The notes under the pieces were generated by a model. The model was not told where the DNA came from, searched no databases, and saw nothing but the letters and a program-made list of their open reading frames with translations. Of a DNA stretch of 64,000 nucleotides, positions 1 through 10,038 are shown in pieces (position 1 is the first letter of the stretch; every line of letters begins with the position of its first letter). The stretch comes from Adiantum capillus-veneris. Lineage: Eukaryota > Streptophyta > Polypodiopsida > Polypodiales > Pteridaceae. The stretch spans positions 82,408,843-82,472,842 of the forward strand of contig CM043950.1 of the NCBI GenBank assembly GCA_014529385.2. The letters run 5' to 3'. A program made the position numbers and the translations under genes.

Positions 1-2
1 CT

Positions 3-356
3 GTTAGGTTTGCAAATGATTCCCCATCCATTGCCACAAGTGTGCAATCATTTAGGAGTCTAAGCGACACATCAAAGCAAATGATGTTAGCTTTGTATGA
101 CACACATAATTCATATGCACACTATGTAGACCAAAAAGGGCAACTGTACAAAAAGGATCAAACGGTGTTTGAACAACCCACATACCAACTCATAGAAGTG
201 CATCTAGAGACAGATAAAAAAGGATGGTTCATTTTAGAGAACAGAATTTATTATAGTCCCATCCTCTCTAAAGCTAAAGGATATTACCCGAGTGAGCCCA
301 GAAATCTGTTCAAAGCCAAAATCTCCTCCATCGAAAATCAAGCTTTGACGTTGTAA
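3..356 (+). pseudogene. Open frame of unknown function entering from the left edge
   Basis: The frame is open from base 3 to a TAA at 354-356, so its true start lies outside the window. The product is about 117 residues, mixed polar and aromatic, with no motif I recognise. It lies on the same strand as the decayed retroelement interior that follows, so it may be part of that element's polyprotein. That link is inference from position only. Confidence 0.25.
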
Positions 357-423
357 CCAAAGGAGCACATACTTTGACCAAAACAGTCGTAGATATAAAC
401 GAGAGTCTAATATATATCATGCC

Positions 424-912
424 TTGGGTCCTGAAACCATAGAAGCTCATATCATAGGAGACCCATGGGATAGACAATATCAGAGCAAAGATAATGCTAT
501 CTACAACTTGACTTGGGAAATAATTTGTCATGTTTTACGAAGATACATAGGAAACTATGCAGAAGGTTTACAGATGTCAAACATAAACAATGCTACCCAA
601 AGTGTACCTTCATAGTCCCAAAAGGTGAGAATAAACCAGAGCCAAACAATTTTGAATAGTGATCACCCTAGGAAGGGGGGAGCTACAAATCCATCAAAGT
701 TAGCTCTTGTACTAGGAACCGCAATAGTAGTTAGAAGCATTAGAGCCTCTAGCCAACATACCCCTTCAAAGCAAAAACCATTGAAAGATCATATGGTTGT
801 TGGAAATTTCCAATTGACCCAGATTCCATCAGAATCTACAGATAAATTCCTTTCGGAAGATCATCAGGGACAAAAGTTTCACATTAGGAAGAGAATAGGG
901 TCTAGGATTTAA
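424..912 (+). pseudogene. Decayed coding stretch, two segments in one frame
   Basis: Two open segments (424-615 and 625-912) share a frame and are separated by a single TAG. The second is Lys/Ser rich and contains the hydrophobic patch LVLGTAIVV. No domain was recognised. It probably belongs to the same retroelement interior as the preceding frame. The shared frame across one stop suggests former coding sequence rather than chance, but the function is unknown. Confidence 0.25.
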
Positions 913-2055
913 GGAAGCCAAACCTTTTCTATTAAAAAATTAATCAAAGGATAGCTTTTGAATTCAAAAAGGAAAAACGGCTAGTTTATTTGAATTCAAA
1001 GTTTCCCCCCAAAGTGGAATTTAAAATCTAGCGGGTAAAACCATATCATGTAGCATATCTATGGAAAGAGTTCGATGCGTAGATCGTAGATCTATGATGT
1101 CCGCTCAAATCAGAGATCATACGTGGGAGCTATGGAAGGCCAAAAATCATAAAAATGTCCACCTCCTTTTTGGGTGGGAAGAGTGAATCCTTTGACCACT
1201 CTTACACATCTCTTACACACCCACCATTCTTGCACACATTGCGTATCCCTATTTGTCATCATGTTAATCACTTCCATAAGCTCATGGCAAATAAAGGGGC
1301 CCTCCTACACCCCATCTTCTTCCTAATGGCTGATCTCCATAAATCAAAGTCAAAAGCCGACAAATCCTAAAGCGTTCAAACAGTTACATGTGACCAAGCT
1401 CACATATGCATATCTAGGTGCACATGGTAGTGAATATCAACAGGTTCATGACCTTAGTACAAACTTGTATGGATGGTTAAGACTGAAGTCAAAGACAATC
1501 TAAAGATGATGCAAAGACTCAAGATGCCAGAATAGGTGATAGAGAAGTAAAAATCAATGAAAGATAATGTCCAGAAAGATACACAAAGGTCACCACCAAA
1601 ATCTCCTCCGAAGAGAGAGATTCTACTAGAAAGTACATTAGGAAGAAGATGGGGTGTAGAAGGGCCTCTTTATTTTCCATGAGCTTATGGAGGTGATTAA
1701 TATTTTGACAAATAGGTATACGCCATGTGTGCAAGAATGGTGGGTGTGTAAGAGATGTATAAGAGTGGTCAAAGGATGCACTTTTTCTCCCAAAAAGGAG
1801 ATGGACAATTTTGTTATTTTTGGCCTTCCAAAACTCTCACATATGATATCCAATTTGAGCGGAGATCATAGATCTACAATCTATGCATCGAGCTCTTTCC
1901 ATAGATATGCTACATGATATGGTTTTACCTGCTAGATTTTAAATTCAATTTTGGGGGGAAACTTTAAATTCAAATAAACTAGTTGTTTTGCATGTTTGAA
2001 TTCAAAAGCTTTCCTTTTATTAATTTCTTAATACTAAAGGTTTGACTTCCTGAAA
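913..2055. repeat. Large imperfect inverted repeat, two ~415-bp arms
   Basis: The left arm (about 913-1330) and right arm (about 1636-2055) are reverse complements with many mismatches. Matching blocks include GGAAGCCAAACC near 913 against GGTTTGACTTCC near 2040, the TTTGAATTCAAA segments, and TTCTTCCTAATG near 1318 against CATTAGGAAG at 1636. The spacer is about 305 bp. Transcription would give a long hairpin. It could be a foldback/MITE-like insertion or a local inverted duplication. No flanking target duplication is evident. Confidence 0.8.
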
Positions 2056-2057
2056 CT

Positions 2058-2101
2058 GCCAAATAAAGAGGCCCTCCTAGATTTCATTCTCTTCCTAATG
2101 G
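2058..2101 (+). repeat. Third copy of the inner arm edge
   Basis: This 44-bp stretch (CCAAATAAAGAGGCCCTCCT at its start, CTTCCTAATGG at its end) repeats in direct orientation the inner end of the left arm at about 1284-1328. It sits immediately outside the right arm. The inverted-repeat unit is therefore not a simple two-armed structure. Confidence 0.6.
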
Positions 2102-2314
2102 GTTACTCAGATGTAGGTAGACAATGCTCATCAATTGCAAGCAAAAAGTACAATATTATTTCCAATGGAGCCAACATTGATTGAAGTAGGTGGTCAAAGG
2201 AAATAAAATGCAGATAAAGATCAACCAAAGGAAACTGTCACAACAAAAGCAGTCAATTCAGACAAAATTCCTCAAAAGATCAAGTGCAACATCACAAATG
2301 AAAACAAAGAAAAG

Positions 2315-2767
2315 TTGTTAAAAGAAGTAAAGCTAGATTTTCAACTAGACAAGAACCTCATGTCTTTTTGCACTTGGAAAAGATGTGGCCAACCACAGAT
2401 GGAAGATGCTCCTGAATTCATTGACATATCTGGAAACAAACAAGTAGAATGCCCGGGAATCATCTCCAACACCATTGAAGTAAGTCCACATATCATCATA
2501 GCTCAATTTCATGTGATGATAACAAAAGATATGCCAGCTGACATCATAATGGGAACGCCAATGGCCTAGAAGATGTTAGAGATACAAAATGCAAACATGA
2601 AAGAGTCATCGCACGCAACAAAGAATAAAGACCAAGATTGGTCACCCGCGGACGACAGTACAAAGTCCTCAAGCACAGTTAAAGTGGAGACTGATATCAA
2701 AGCAGATCTTACTGAAAATGATTCATCTCCCTCAAACAAAACTTCAGAAGAGCTAGGAGTAGATTAG
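2315..2767 (+). pseudogene. Retropepsin-like relic (C-terminal half)
   Basis: The residues ADIIMGTPMA near 2,538-2,567 resemble the second conserved block of retroviral-type aspartic proteases (usually ADIILGxPW). The preceding strand, with FHVMITKDMP, also fits that fold. The catalytic Asp-Ser/Thr-Gly block is not visible upstream. A TAG at 2567-2569 breaks the frame, which then runs on to 2767 through a Ser/Lys/Asp-rich segment. LTR retrotransposons carry this protease between gag and reverse transcriptase. No reverse transcriptase follows here, so the pol gene is missing or too decayed to read. Confidence 0.45.
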
Positions 2768-2995
2768 GCAACAACAAGTGTAGATCAAAAAGAGAAAAAA
2801 ATACAACCAAAGCCAGAAGTTAAGAAGAATAGGGTTGTAGACAGCCAAGAAGCTATAGGAAGTTTAGAGATCCAGACATTACCAGGCGAATCTACCCATG
2901 TAAGTCAGAGTGGAATACATAGTCTCAAGTCACCTTCCATAGAGACACAACTAGATCAAGATGAGATCATGATAAAAGTAGGACAAAAGTCTTAA

Positions 2996-3207
2996 ATAGA
3001 ACCTCCAATGAGAATAGCTATAGTTCTCAGGAGTACAAAAGGAGCGAGTGTCAAATGCAATGCTCTACTGGATAAAGAATCAAAGTGAAATATGGTTGTA
3101 GCAGAAAACATCCAAAGTATTCTAGAGATAATAGAGAAATCATGGGTAAGGCTACAAGTCAAGAAGAATTGGCTGCTACTCTTAGCATCCAGCAGGATGA
3201 AGAGCAA
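2996..3207 (+). pseudogene. Retropepsin-like relic (active-site half), mutated
   Basis: Translation from 2,996 gives MRIAIVL, then CNALLDKES, an in-frame TGA and NMVVAE. This matches the shape of the retropepsin active-site strand, normally (A)LLDSGSN followed by xxVxE. The SGS residues appear replaced by KES and a stop interrupts the loop, so it cannot be active. It lies downstream of the C-terminal-type relic at 2.5 kb, the reverse of the expected order. The two relics therefore probably come from different copies or from a rearranged one. Confidence 0.4.
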
Positions 3208-3416
3208 GTGAAGCCTTCAAAGTAAATGCTTGCATATGTCATCATTGGACATCAGTGGGGTTAGACCAACACAAGGCCTACAAAGAAGATAAAATGCTAG
3301 TACTCTCTTTTCCAAGAGGTAGCCAACAACATCTACAGGTATTGTTAAGGCTAGATTCAGAGTTGTAGCAGTCACAAGAATAAAAAACAAATCTTGCAGA
3401 CAAAGTTAAAGCTAAA

Positions 3417-3988
3417 GTGAAACTTCCACCGATTAGCAAAGAAGGTGTGACAACATATGCCTCTACATCAAAGAACCCTCACGGATCAGCTTCTTCAAGC
3501 AAGTCAGGATTTCAAAACTTCAAGACAATTGCTGACCCAACTAAAACCTCTAAGGAGACACCCAAAAAATCAAAGATATATCACCCAAGGTACTCAAGAA
3601 AGCAAAGGAAATTCAAGCAAGCGTTTTTTCCGAGTAGTTTAGTCAAAGTTAATGATCCAATTTGGATTAAAGGTAGGAAATCAACACAGAAAGACAAACA
3701 CATAGGATGGATAGCATTACATGGAGCTTAAAAGAACAAGAGTACTGTAGAGGTAACATACAGATATGGGTACCAAAACCTCAAGTTAGAGCATATGAAG
3801 TAGCATCAACACCTCCCAAGAAAGAGCATCCACAAGGTATCAATCTCGACAATATCCTAGGATACCTAAGCAACAGGTATACAACAGAACAGCATTTAAC
3901 GATGCTAAAGTCTACCACAACTCTCAAGAGGATACAAAATAGAGGTGGATCTCAAAGAATCTTCCTCTTAGACAAGAATTCTACATAG
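3417..3988 (+). pseudogene. Lys/Ser-rich decayed coding stretch, unknown
   Basis: Two overlapping frames (3417-3731 and 3707-3988) encode basic, low-complexity protein. The first has a Ser/Lys-rich N-terminal half and the segment LVKVNDPIWIKG. The second contains IWVPKPQV and SNRYTTEQHL. No family was recognised. The position between protease-like relics and the LTR at 5.17 kb suggests retroelement interior. It may be one frameshifted reading frame. Confidence 0.25.
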
Positions 3989-5160
3989 GTTATACAAATA
4001 TTTGGCTACCAGTCAACCACAAGCCAATGCAAATACACTAGAACTTCATGAAGATCTTAAGAACTCAACAAGACCTAGAGTGAAGTAAAGTCAACAAAGG
4101 AGAAACAAAGGTCATCAAGAGATTTGGATTATTAAGTCTTCCAATGCTCCTAGTCAAAAGCAGAAATATTGTAATAAGCAAAAGAATGTAAAAGTCAAGT
4201 TGCTAGGGTGAAAAAAAACACTCTTTGGCATAGTCAAAGTCCGGCTGCTAAGCCATAAAATGAGCAAAGCATTAGTCCCAAAGCTTCAAGTCGTAATAAA
4301 CTCTATGCTAAGAGTCGTAGTTATTAGGCTTATGCTCAAGCTGGAAGAGTTGAGCATATCCAAGTCATGTCACTCATGTTAGATGAGATGAGCATAAGAG
4401 TCAAAGTACATTAACTTCCAATTGGTGGAGTGTCCAAGAGTCTAGTACTCACGCACAATGCATAGTAAGATGAGAGCACATATCCTCGACAATGAAAACC
4501 ATTCGTAATGGGGTGCCAGCTTGCAAAGCCATGTCATATGCTTTTATAGCTAAACCATCTTTATGAAGAACCCCTCAAAATCTTTCTTTCATAGTATATT
4601 GTTTTCCTTGCATTTCTATGTATGCATAAAAAGGATGTCCCATCATCGGACATATGCAATAAAAATCTTTTTTGCTTCCACCTATGCACCTTGAGTGGAC
4701 TTAAACAAGCAAACCAATATTCCATCATGCTATCCTCTCATACTTGATGTCTTTTTAATTCCATATCTATCAGCAAATAATCCCTTGAGTACTTTATTGA
4801 TATTTCCCATGCGCGTGAGTACTCCAATAATGCATGTATCCCAAAGGTACTTTTTCTCCACTAAGTTTTTCTCCTTTGGTCATCAAGGTATTAGACCCTA
4901 ATTTAGAAACTCATCATTCTACTTCCCTTGTACATAATTCTTATAAATAATTAGTAGCCTCATCATTATGCTATTACAATGGACAAATGCAACATCATCT
5001 CTCACATCAAATACAACTTCAGACCAATCGAGATGCTGCAGCAAATTGAACCTCATCAACAAAGCCAACATAAATGAAGACGATCAGCCCATCATCAGCA
5101 ACCAATTAAAACCTTCCACAGCTTCCACAGACACTTTTCAACGAGAACGGGCACTAAAAT
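3989..5160. other. Non-coding stretch of decayed element interior
   Basis: No convincing gene in either strand. The region is AT-rich, with short frames in all phases and no repeats of note. It lies between decayed coding sequence and the polypurine tract next to the LTR, so it is probably the 3' untranslated or deleted pol part of the same element. Confidence 0.35.
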
Positions 5161-5173
5161 CGGAAGGGGATAA

Positions 5174-6060
5174 TGTTAACTGAGTCAACGCTAGTTAACA
5201 AGAGTTGCTAAAGACCGAAGACATACAGATGCACATGGAGGATGAATACAAAGAAGTAATGAAGATTAGAGTTACACATTTTTCATATTTTTCCAGAATG
5301 ATCATGTATTGTAAATTCTCAATTTATTTGAAGCCATTGTAATATTTTTAACGTGTTACGGCTGGATGGGAGTTCCAAGCTATGAAGAACAGGTCAGTTA
5401 GTGTGTCTAGGCCGCAGATTTAGTAGGTGGTGGTGGAGCCCTAAAGGACTTAGGGGGGGAATGGGCATTGCATATTTTTATTACGCATAGTATATAAGGC
5501 AGTGTGTAAAAGAAATTAAGGTTCTCAAGCTCATTTGTTGAGACCACTCTTTGGTGAGAGTTCTTGAGGGTGTGTGTGGCTGTGCAGTCCTGAGCTTTCT
5601 CCTGCTCATGAGACTTGATTATCACTAATCAATGCTTAATTCTCTTTCACTATGCCTCTCTCATACTTCTTGTGATTGCTAATGATGCGTTGATTAGCTA
5701 GATCATAACTAACTAGTGGTTAATCCATCTCTAATCTTGTGTGATTGCTCTCTTTTGCTTGTGTGTGCATGTATGTTTGATTGGAGTGTGGTGCTCGATA
5801 GATCTATGTGTGTGTGCTTGTGATTAGTGTGTTGCATGATAGGATTAGTGTTGTGTGCATCTTGCAATCGATAGTGTGTGTGATTGGGTTTATTGGAGGT
5901 GAAGGAAGTGGATGTGGAGATTGCCAAATCATTGTGCCTTAGCTCATCCATAGGCCGAGAATCTCACCTCATAGAGTCACCATTCGTGTTGCCATGATTA
6001 GCTCACTAATCGTGTGGTGTTTCCATGCCCTAGCCGGGTAGCTCATCTCTTCAGATTGAT
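5174..6060 (+). repeat. Probable 3' LTR (about 890 bp)
   Basis: A purine run (GGAAGGGGATAA, 5162-5173) immediately precedes TGTTAAC at 5174, as a polypurine tract precedes a 3' LTR. A TATA box (TATATAAGG) lies at 5491-5499, followed by a GT/CT-rich stretch. A PBS-like sequence (TTGGTCATTGGAGC) lies at 6068-6081, just outside the inferred right edge. The exact right edge is uncertain because no clear TAACA terminus is seen. The length is close to the LTRs at 47.5 and 54.4 kb. The apparent PBS on the outer side implies either a tandem element or a misjudged edge. Confidence 0.45.
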
Positions 6061-6100
6061 AATTTTGTTGGTCATTGGAGCTACGTTACGATGGTACCAC

Positions 6101-6103
<3 letters not shown>

Positions 6104-6133
<30 letters not shown>
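6104..6133 (+). repeat. (CT)n microsatellite
   Basis: About 15 CT units just right of the inferred LTR edge. The stretch from here to 7.0 kb is AT-rich and holds no supported gene. Confidence 0.9.
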
Positions 6134-6135
<2 letters not shown>

Positions 6136-7010
6136 AATGTTGCCTTCCAAGTCTTTCTAACTACGTTCAATTAATCCAAAGGCCCCCTAACTAGCTTAAA
6201 AGTGTACTAATATGCCACTCACTTACTACTTTCAATCCCATTTTAACAATTTATGGATATACGTTTGTAACTTACATATCTTGCTAAATTTTAGCAGTCC
6301 AACTATATCTAAAATTTTATATGCGTTCTCAAATATACTAAAACCAAGAAGTACAAAACACACAAGAATGCATTGAAAATTCCACTTTTACAAGCATTTC
6401 ACTCACATAAAGATAATTTATAATTTTTTATTTCAATATTCAATGTCAAAATACTCTAATTTTCCAACATCCACAAACACATAGTTACACTTTTAAACTG
6501 ACATGTGAACTCAATAAATGTTAAAGAAATGTTTACTTTGCCAAGTCAAAACTCACTCTCAACTGCCCATACAATTACTCTTTGACATAATACACAGACG
6601 AATATTGAAATAATTGCATTCAAATTATTAATTGTTTTGAAAATGTTCACTTCTTCCCAATCCTAATGCTTCTAATATGCATTATTTTCTCAATTTAAAT
6701 CTCTAGCAGACATTCACAATAATGCAAAATCATAGGAGATATGCAAATCCGTTTTTGTTTCAACTTTTTATGCTTAATGTTTAAATTTTATTGTTTATTG
6801 TGTAATTTATGTTTGTATCTATGTTATATTTCAAAATATAAACCAACATTTTATTGCTTTGAATCTTCTCTTTACGATTTCCTTTGGATCATTGTATTGA
6901 TCTCACCAGTCTCTACCTTGACTTTTGTGTCCATGCTAGCTCTTGTTTACGTATGTGCTCTCCCTATCACTATTCGGGCCATATATTGTACACAAACTCT
7001 TACAATTCTC

Positions 7011-7119
<109 letters not shown>

Positions 7120-7458
7120 AGAACTCAAACAAAAAAAGGTAGAACTCCACAAGACGCGTGAAGCACATACAACAGGGAAATGGGCAGTCTATCGAGGAGG
7201 TAAAGCCATTATCCAGGAGTTTCAAACTCCCAAGCCAGCCCCCTCCTCACCTTCCCCTTCTTAGTGTTGTTCATTTTAACGTTTCCCTTTGACACCTCTT
7301 TGGACCCTCAATCCTTAACTGAGATGTATCTCCTGATCCTCATGCCTAGAAGAACCACTTTGTAATGTTTTGATTTCGGTCCCATCGGTCGTATTTGACC
7401 TCCATAGACGATAATTCAATCAATCTATCTCTGTCTACCGACCTCTTCCATAAGGGCT

Positions 7459-7514
<56 letters not shown>
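7459..7514 (+). repeat. (CT)n microsatellite, ~28 units
   Basis: A pure polypyrimidine CT run. The flanks from 7,140 to 8,000 hold no supported gene, only short CA- and CT-rich segments. Confidence 0.95.
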
Positions 7515-7517
<3 letters not shown>

Positions 7518-8739
7518 ATTTTCCCATCACAAGCATGCGCACGCACATTTTATGGCACTTAGGCTCGCATAAACACACACACATACACTCATAATATCAC
7601 AATCATACTCACACATGACATCATACACATACAGGCAATAGCAAACACATGCAATATCGCGAGCACTCACAGTTTCATACTATCAATTTTTTGCTCCCCT
7701 CCTCTTGCTCTCGCTCGGGATCCTCCTTATGTCGGGCCGATTTCTCTCTCTCTAACTTTAAGCAATATCAGGGAACTCTCTCTCTCTTTATTCTATTTTC
7801 TTGCTACTTCTCCTCATCTTTCTCTCCATCTGGTCCATATCATTGTCAAAAAGAGAGGGAGAGAGAACAAACTTACACAATTGTAACAACAGCCCGACAT
7901 GTTCATTTGTTGTAATAAATAAAGATTTACATACCAAAAAGAGGTTTTCGTTACAAATCTTGAGATTTAAGATACAAAAAGAGCTTAGTATTGTGAGGGA
8001 GATTTAATTTAAATCATGGGTTGCATCCTCTAGAAGGTCAGATACACGAAATTTTGATTGGCCAAATGAATCGCTTGCACCCGCATCGTCCATCTCTTCT
8101 TCGTTAATAGGTCCATACTTTGCCTCGTACCATGCCACCTTTATTTCTAGAACTGCTATACGAGCGTGCAACATGTCTGCGATCTCTCCTTAACTTGCCA
8201 AATCCACGCCTTGGGTTGCAAGCTGCTCAATGACTACGGTTGTTTGGGCAAGTATGTATATCCTCTCTTGCGAGAAGGGTCTTCTTGATTAGATTCCCGT
8301 GCATGAATCTTCTCGGCTGGGCATCCTTTGCCAACACCTCCTATAGTGGGATGATCATTCCAATCAACTTTGAGCCGCAATACATAGTAGCAATAGCATT
8401 GTTGTACAAAGTAAATTGCCACTTGATTATTGTTTGGTGGTGATCTGTACACTTGGATAAATCTTGCAAGGATATTTCTTGTGAGGACAGTGTGTTGGAA
8501 ATTGGAATCCTTCAAGGGAGTGGAAGGTTTAGCAATTCCACTGGCTTGAAATAATGTGTTGCGTAGAAAGTGATTTGGGCATAGCTTTCTGCATTGCTTG
8601 TAATTCAATGGCTCCCCTTGAAGTTCTGATTCGTCTTGTTGGGTTGCAGCCAAAGCGCTCAGATCTCCTTGAGCCACCCAAATCTCTTCCTCTTTGTAAA
8701 TTTGTTCAGCCAATGCATGATTAAGCAAAGGATCATTTG

Positions 8740-8913
8740 TGTCAGGACAAGGGTCCTACGGGGCAAGGCCAAACCTAGGGTGGTAGGGACCTAGGCCAAA
8801 GGCCGGCTGGACCAGTGTGGACTGGGGATCCGCTTAGGGCAAGTGCTAGGAGCTAGCCTATATAAGGGGCGGTAGGGAGGAGGATCCTATGTTCAGTTAC
8901 CCTAGGTCTTACA
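8740..8913 (+). repeat. TRIM left LTR (174 bp)
   Basis: Starts TGTCAGG and ends TTACA. It has a TATA box (CTATATAAGG) near 8,858. By eye it differs from the right LTR at roughly eight sites, about 95% identity, pointing to a moderately recent insertion. Confidence 0.93.
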
Positions 8914-8927
8914 TTGGTATCAAAGAG
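8914..8927 (+). promoter_or_regulatory. TRIM primer binding site
   Basis: TTGGTATCAAAGAG abuts the left LTR. It closely matches the plant initiator-methionine tRNA complement (TGGTATCAGAGC). Confidence 0.9.
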
Positions 8928-9585
8928 TAATCTTGTGCTAAAAGATCTTGCTAAGAGCATATGTTAGCACAACGCATTCTGAATAGATGATTTTCTCCCT
9001 ATTCTAGAATTTGCTTAAGTACAGTTTTCGACTTTGAACACCTCTTGTGGTGGGGTTGGAGATTGTGTCAATACTTTCATAAGTCAATGACTTACCAGGT
9101 GTGCTGACAAAGTATGTTGGCAAGTAACCTTCATTAGGGATGAACATGTAGTTCTTTCTGTTCCAAACTATTCAAAATTCTAACACGAGGACATTCCCTA
9201 TCTACGGATTTTTCAAGATACTCAGGCGAGTAGGAAATCTGGCTCACAACTGCATGGAAAGTTACGCCAAGGTTTCCTTGCATTATTCCAGTACCTTCAA
9301 AAGATCTGAAAACTAGTTATGCCTTTGGACAACTCTTAGTTGTGGTTAATCCTTTACAATACTCAAGTGAGTTAGAAATGGAGTTACCATTTAGACCCAA
9401 GTGGTTGCAAACGGACAACGATGTTGAAAATCAAGATGTTGATCTTGGTTTCATTGACCCTCCTCACTGCACCAATTATCGGTCATACAGACAACTGGCT
9501 CACTTATGGGACGTCAATAAAGAGAACATCAGTATTCTAAAGAAAATATTACTACTTGTGTTTTCGAGGACGAAAACTCTTCCTT

Positions 9586-9598
9586 AAGGGGGGAGTAA
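9586..9598 (+). promoter_or_regulatory. TRIM polypurine tract
   Basis: AAGGGGGGAGTAA ends directly at the right LTR. This is the expected plus-strand primer site. Confidence 0.9.
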
Positions 9599-9772
9599 TG
9601 TCAGGACAAGGGTCCTACGGGGCAAGGCCCAACCTAGGGGGTCAAGGACCTAGGCCAAGGGCCGGCTGGACCAGTGTGGACTGGGGATCCGCTTAGGGCA
9701 TGTGCTAGGAGCTATCCTATATAAGGGGCGGTAGGGAGGAGGATCCTATGTTCAGTTACCCTAGGTCTTACA
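9599..9772 (+). repeat. TRIM right LTR (174 bp)
   Basis: Same length and termini as the left LTR, and followed by the CATTTG duplication. Confidence 0.93.
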
Positions 9773-10038
9773 CATTTGGCTGCTGTGCATTCTGGTCGGG
9801 AGCAATATCTTCCATAACTAAAATGAAAAATAATAAACTTTAGTGAAATAGGTCTTAACAATTGGAAAAGAGAGCTGTTTTAGAGAATTGAGAGATCCAA
9901 CTTGAAATACTTTAAAACCTCAACTTGAATAACTTTAAAGACGTAATTGAACATCATTAATGAAACACTTTAAATATCACCACACTAACTATCATCACAC
10001 ATTACACACCATTAATGTCAAAAAAGTTGATTAAGGGT

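Larger units (their letters stand above)
8740..9772 (+). mobile_element. Complete TRIM-type miniature LTR retrotransposon
   Basis: Two 174-bp direct repeats beginning TGTCAGG and ending CTTACA bound a 685-bp interior. A PBS (TTGGTATCAAAGAG, initiator-Met type) directly follows the left LTR and a polypurine tract (AAGGGGGGAGTAA) directly precedes the right one. Both sides carry CATTTG (8734-8739 and 9773-9778), the target duplication. At 1,033 bp it is in the usual TRIM range and has no gag-pol. Near the end of the interior one frame reads CVFEDENSSLRGE before a stop. This resembles the chromovirus C-terminus read at 41.9-42.1 kb, so it is probably a deletion derivative of such an element and would depend on a helper. 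Confidence 0.93.
8005..9815 (-). pseudogene. Unrecognised gene split by a TRIM element
   Basis: The reading frame starts at an ATG at 9813-9815 (MEDIAPDQ). It runs to the element's target duplication at 9.77 kb and resumes in frame at 8.74 kb on the other side of the insertion. The second part is about 165 residues with an acidic, possibly helical start (ALAEQIYKEEEIW), then a mixed domain with FVQQCYCYYVLRL. Near 8,260 the coding signal moves by one base and continues to a TAA at 8005-8007, with one internal TAA. That tail includes IADMLHARIAVLE, probably coiled coil, and an acidic end. I do not recognise the family. It lies 224 bp downstream of the kinase pseudogene on the same strand, so the two could once have been one transcription unit. 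The insertion, one frameshift and one stop make it non-functional. Confidence 0.5.

Noticed and set aside
4500-4950. Possible minus-strand coding relic
   Set aside because: Short stretches read plausibly in more than one frame but no family motif holds over more than a few residues.
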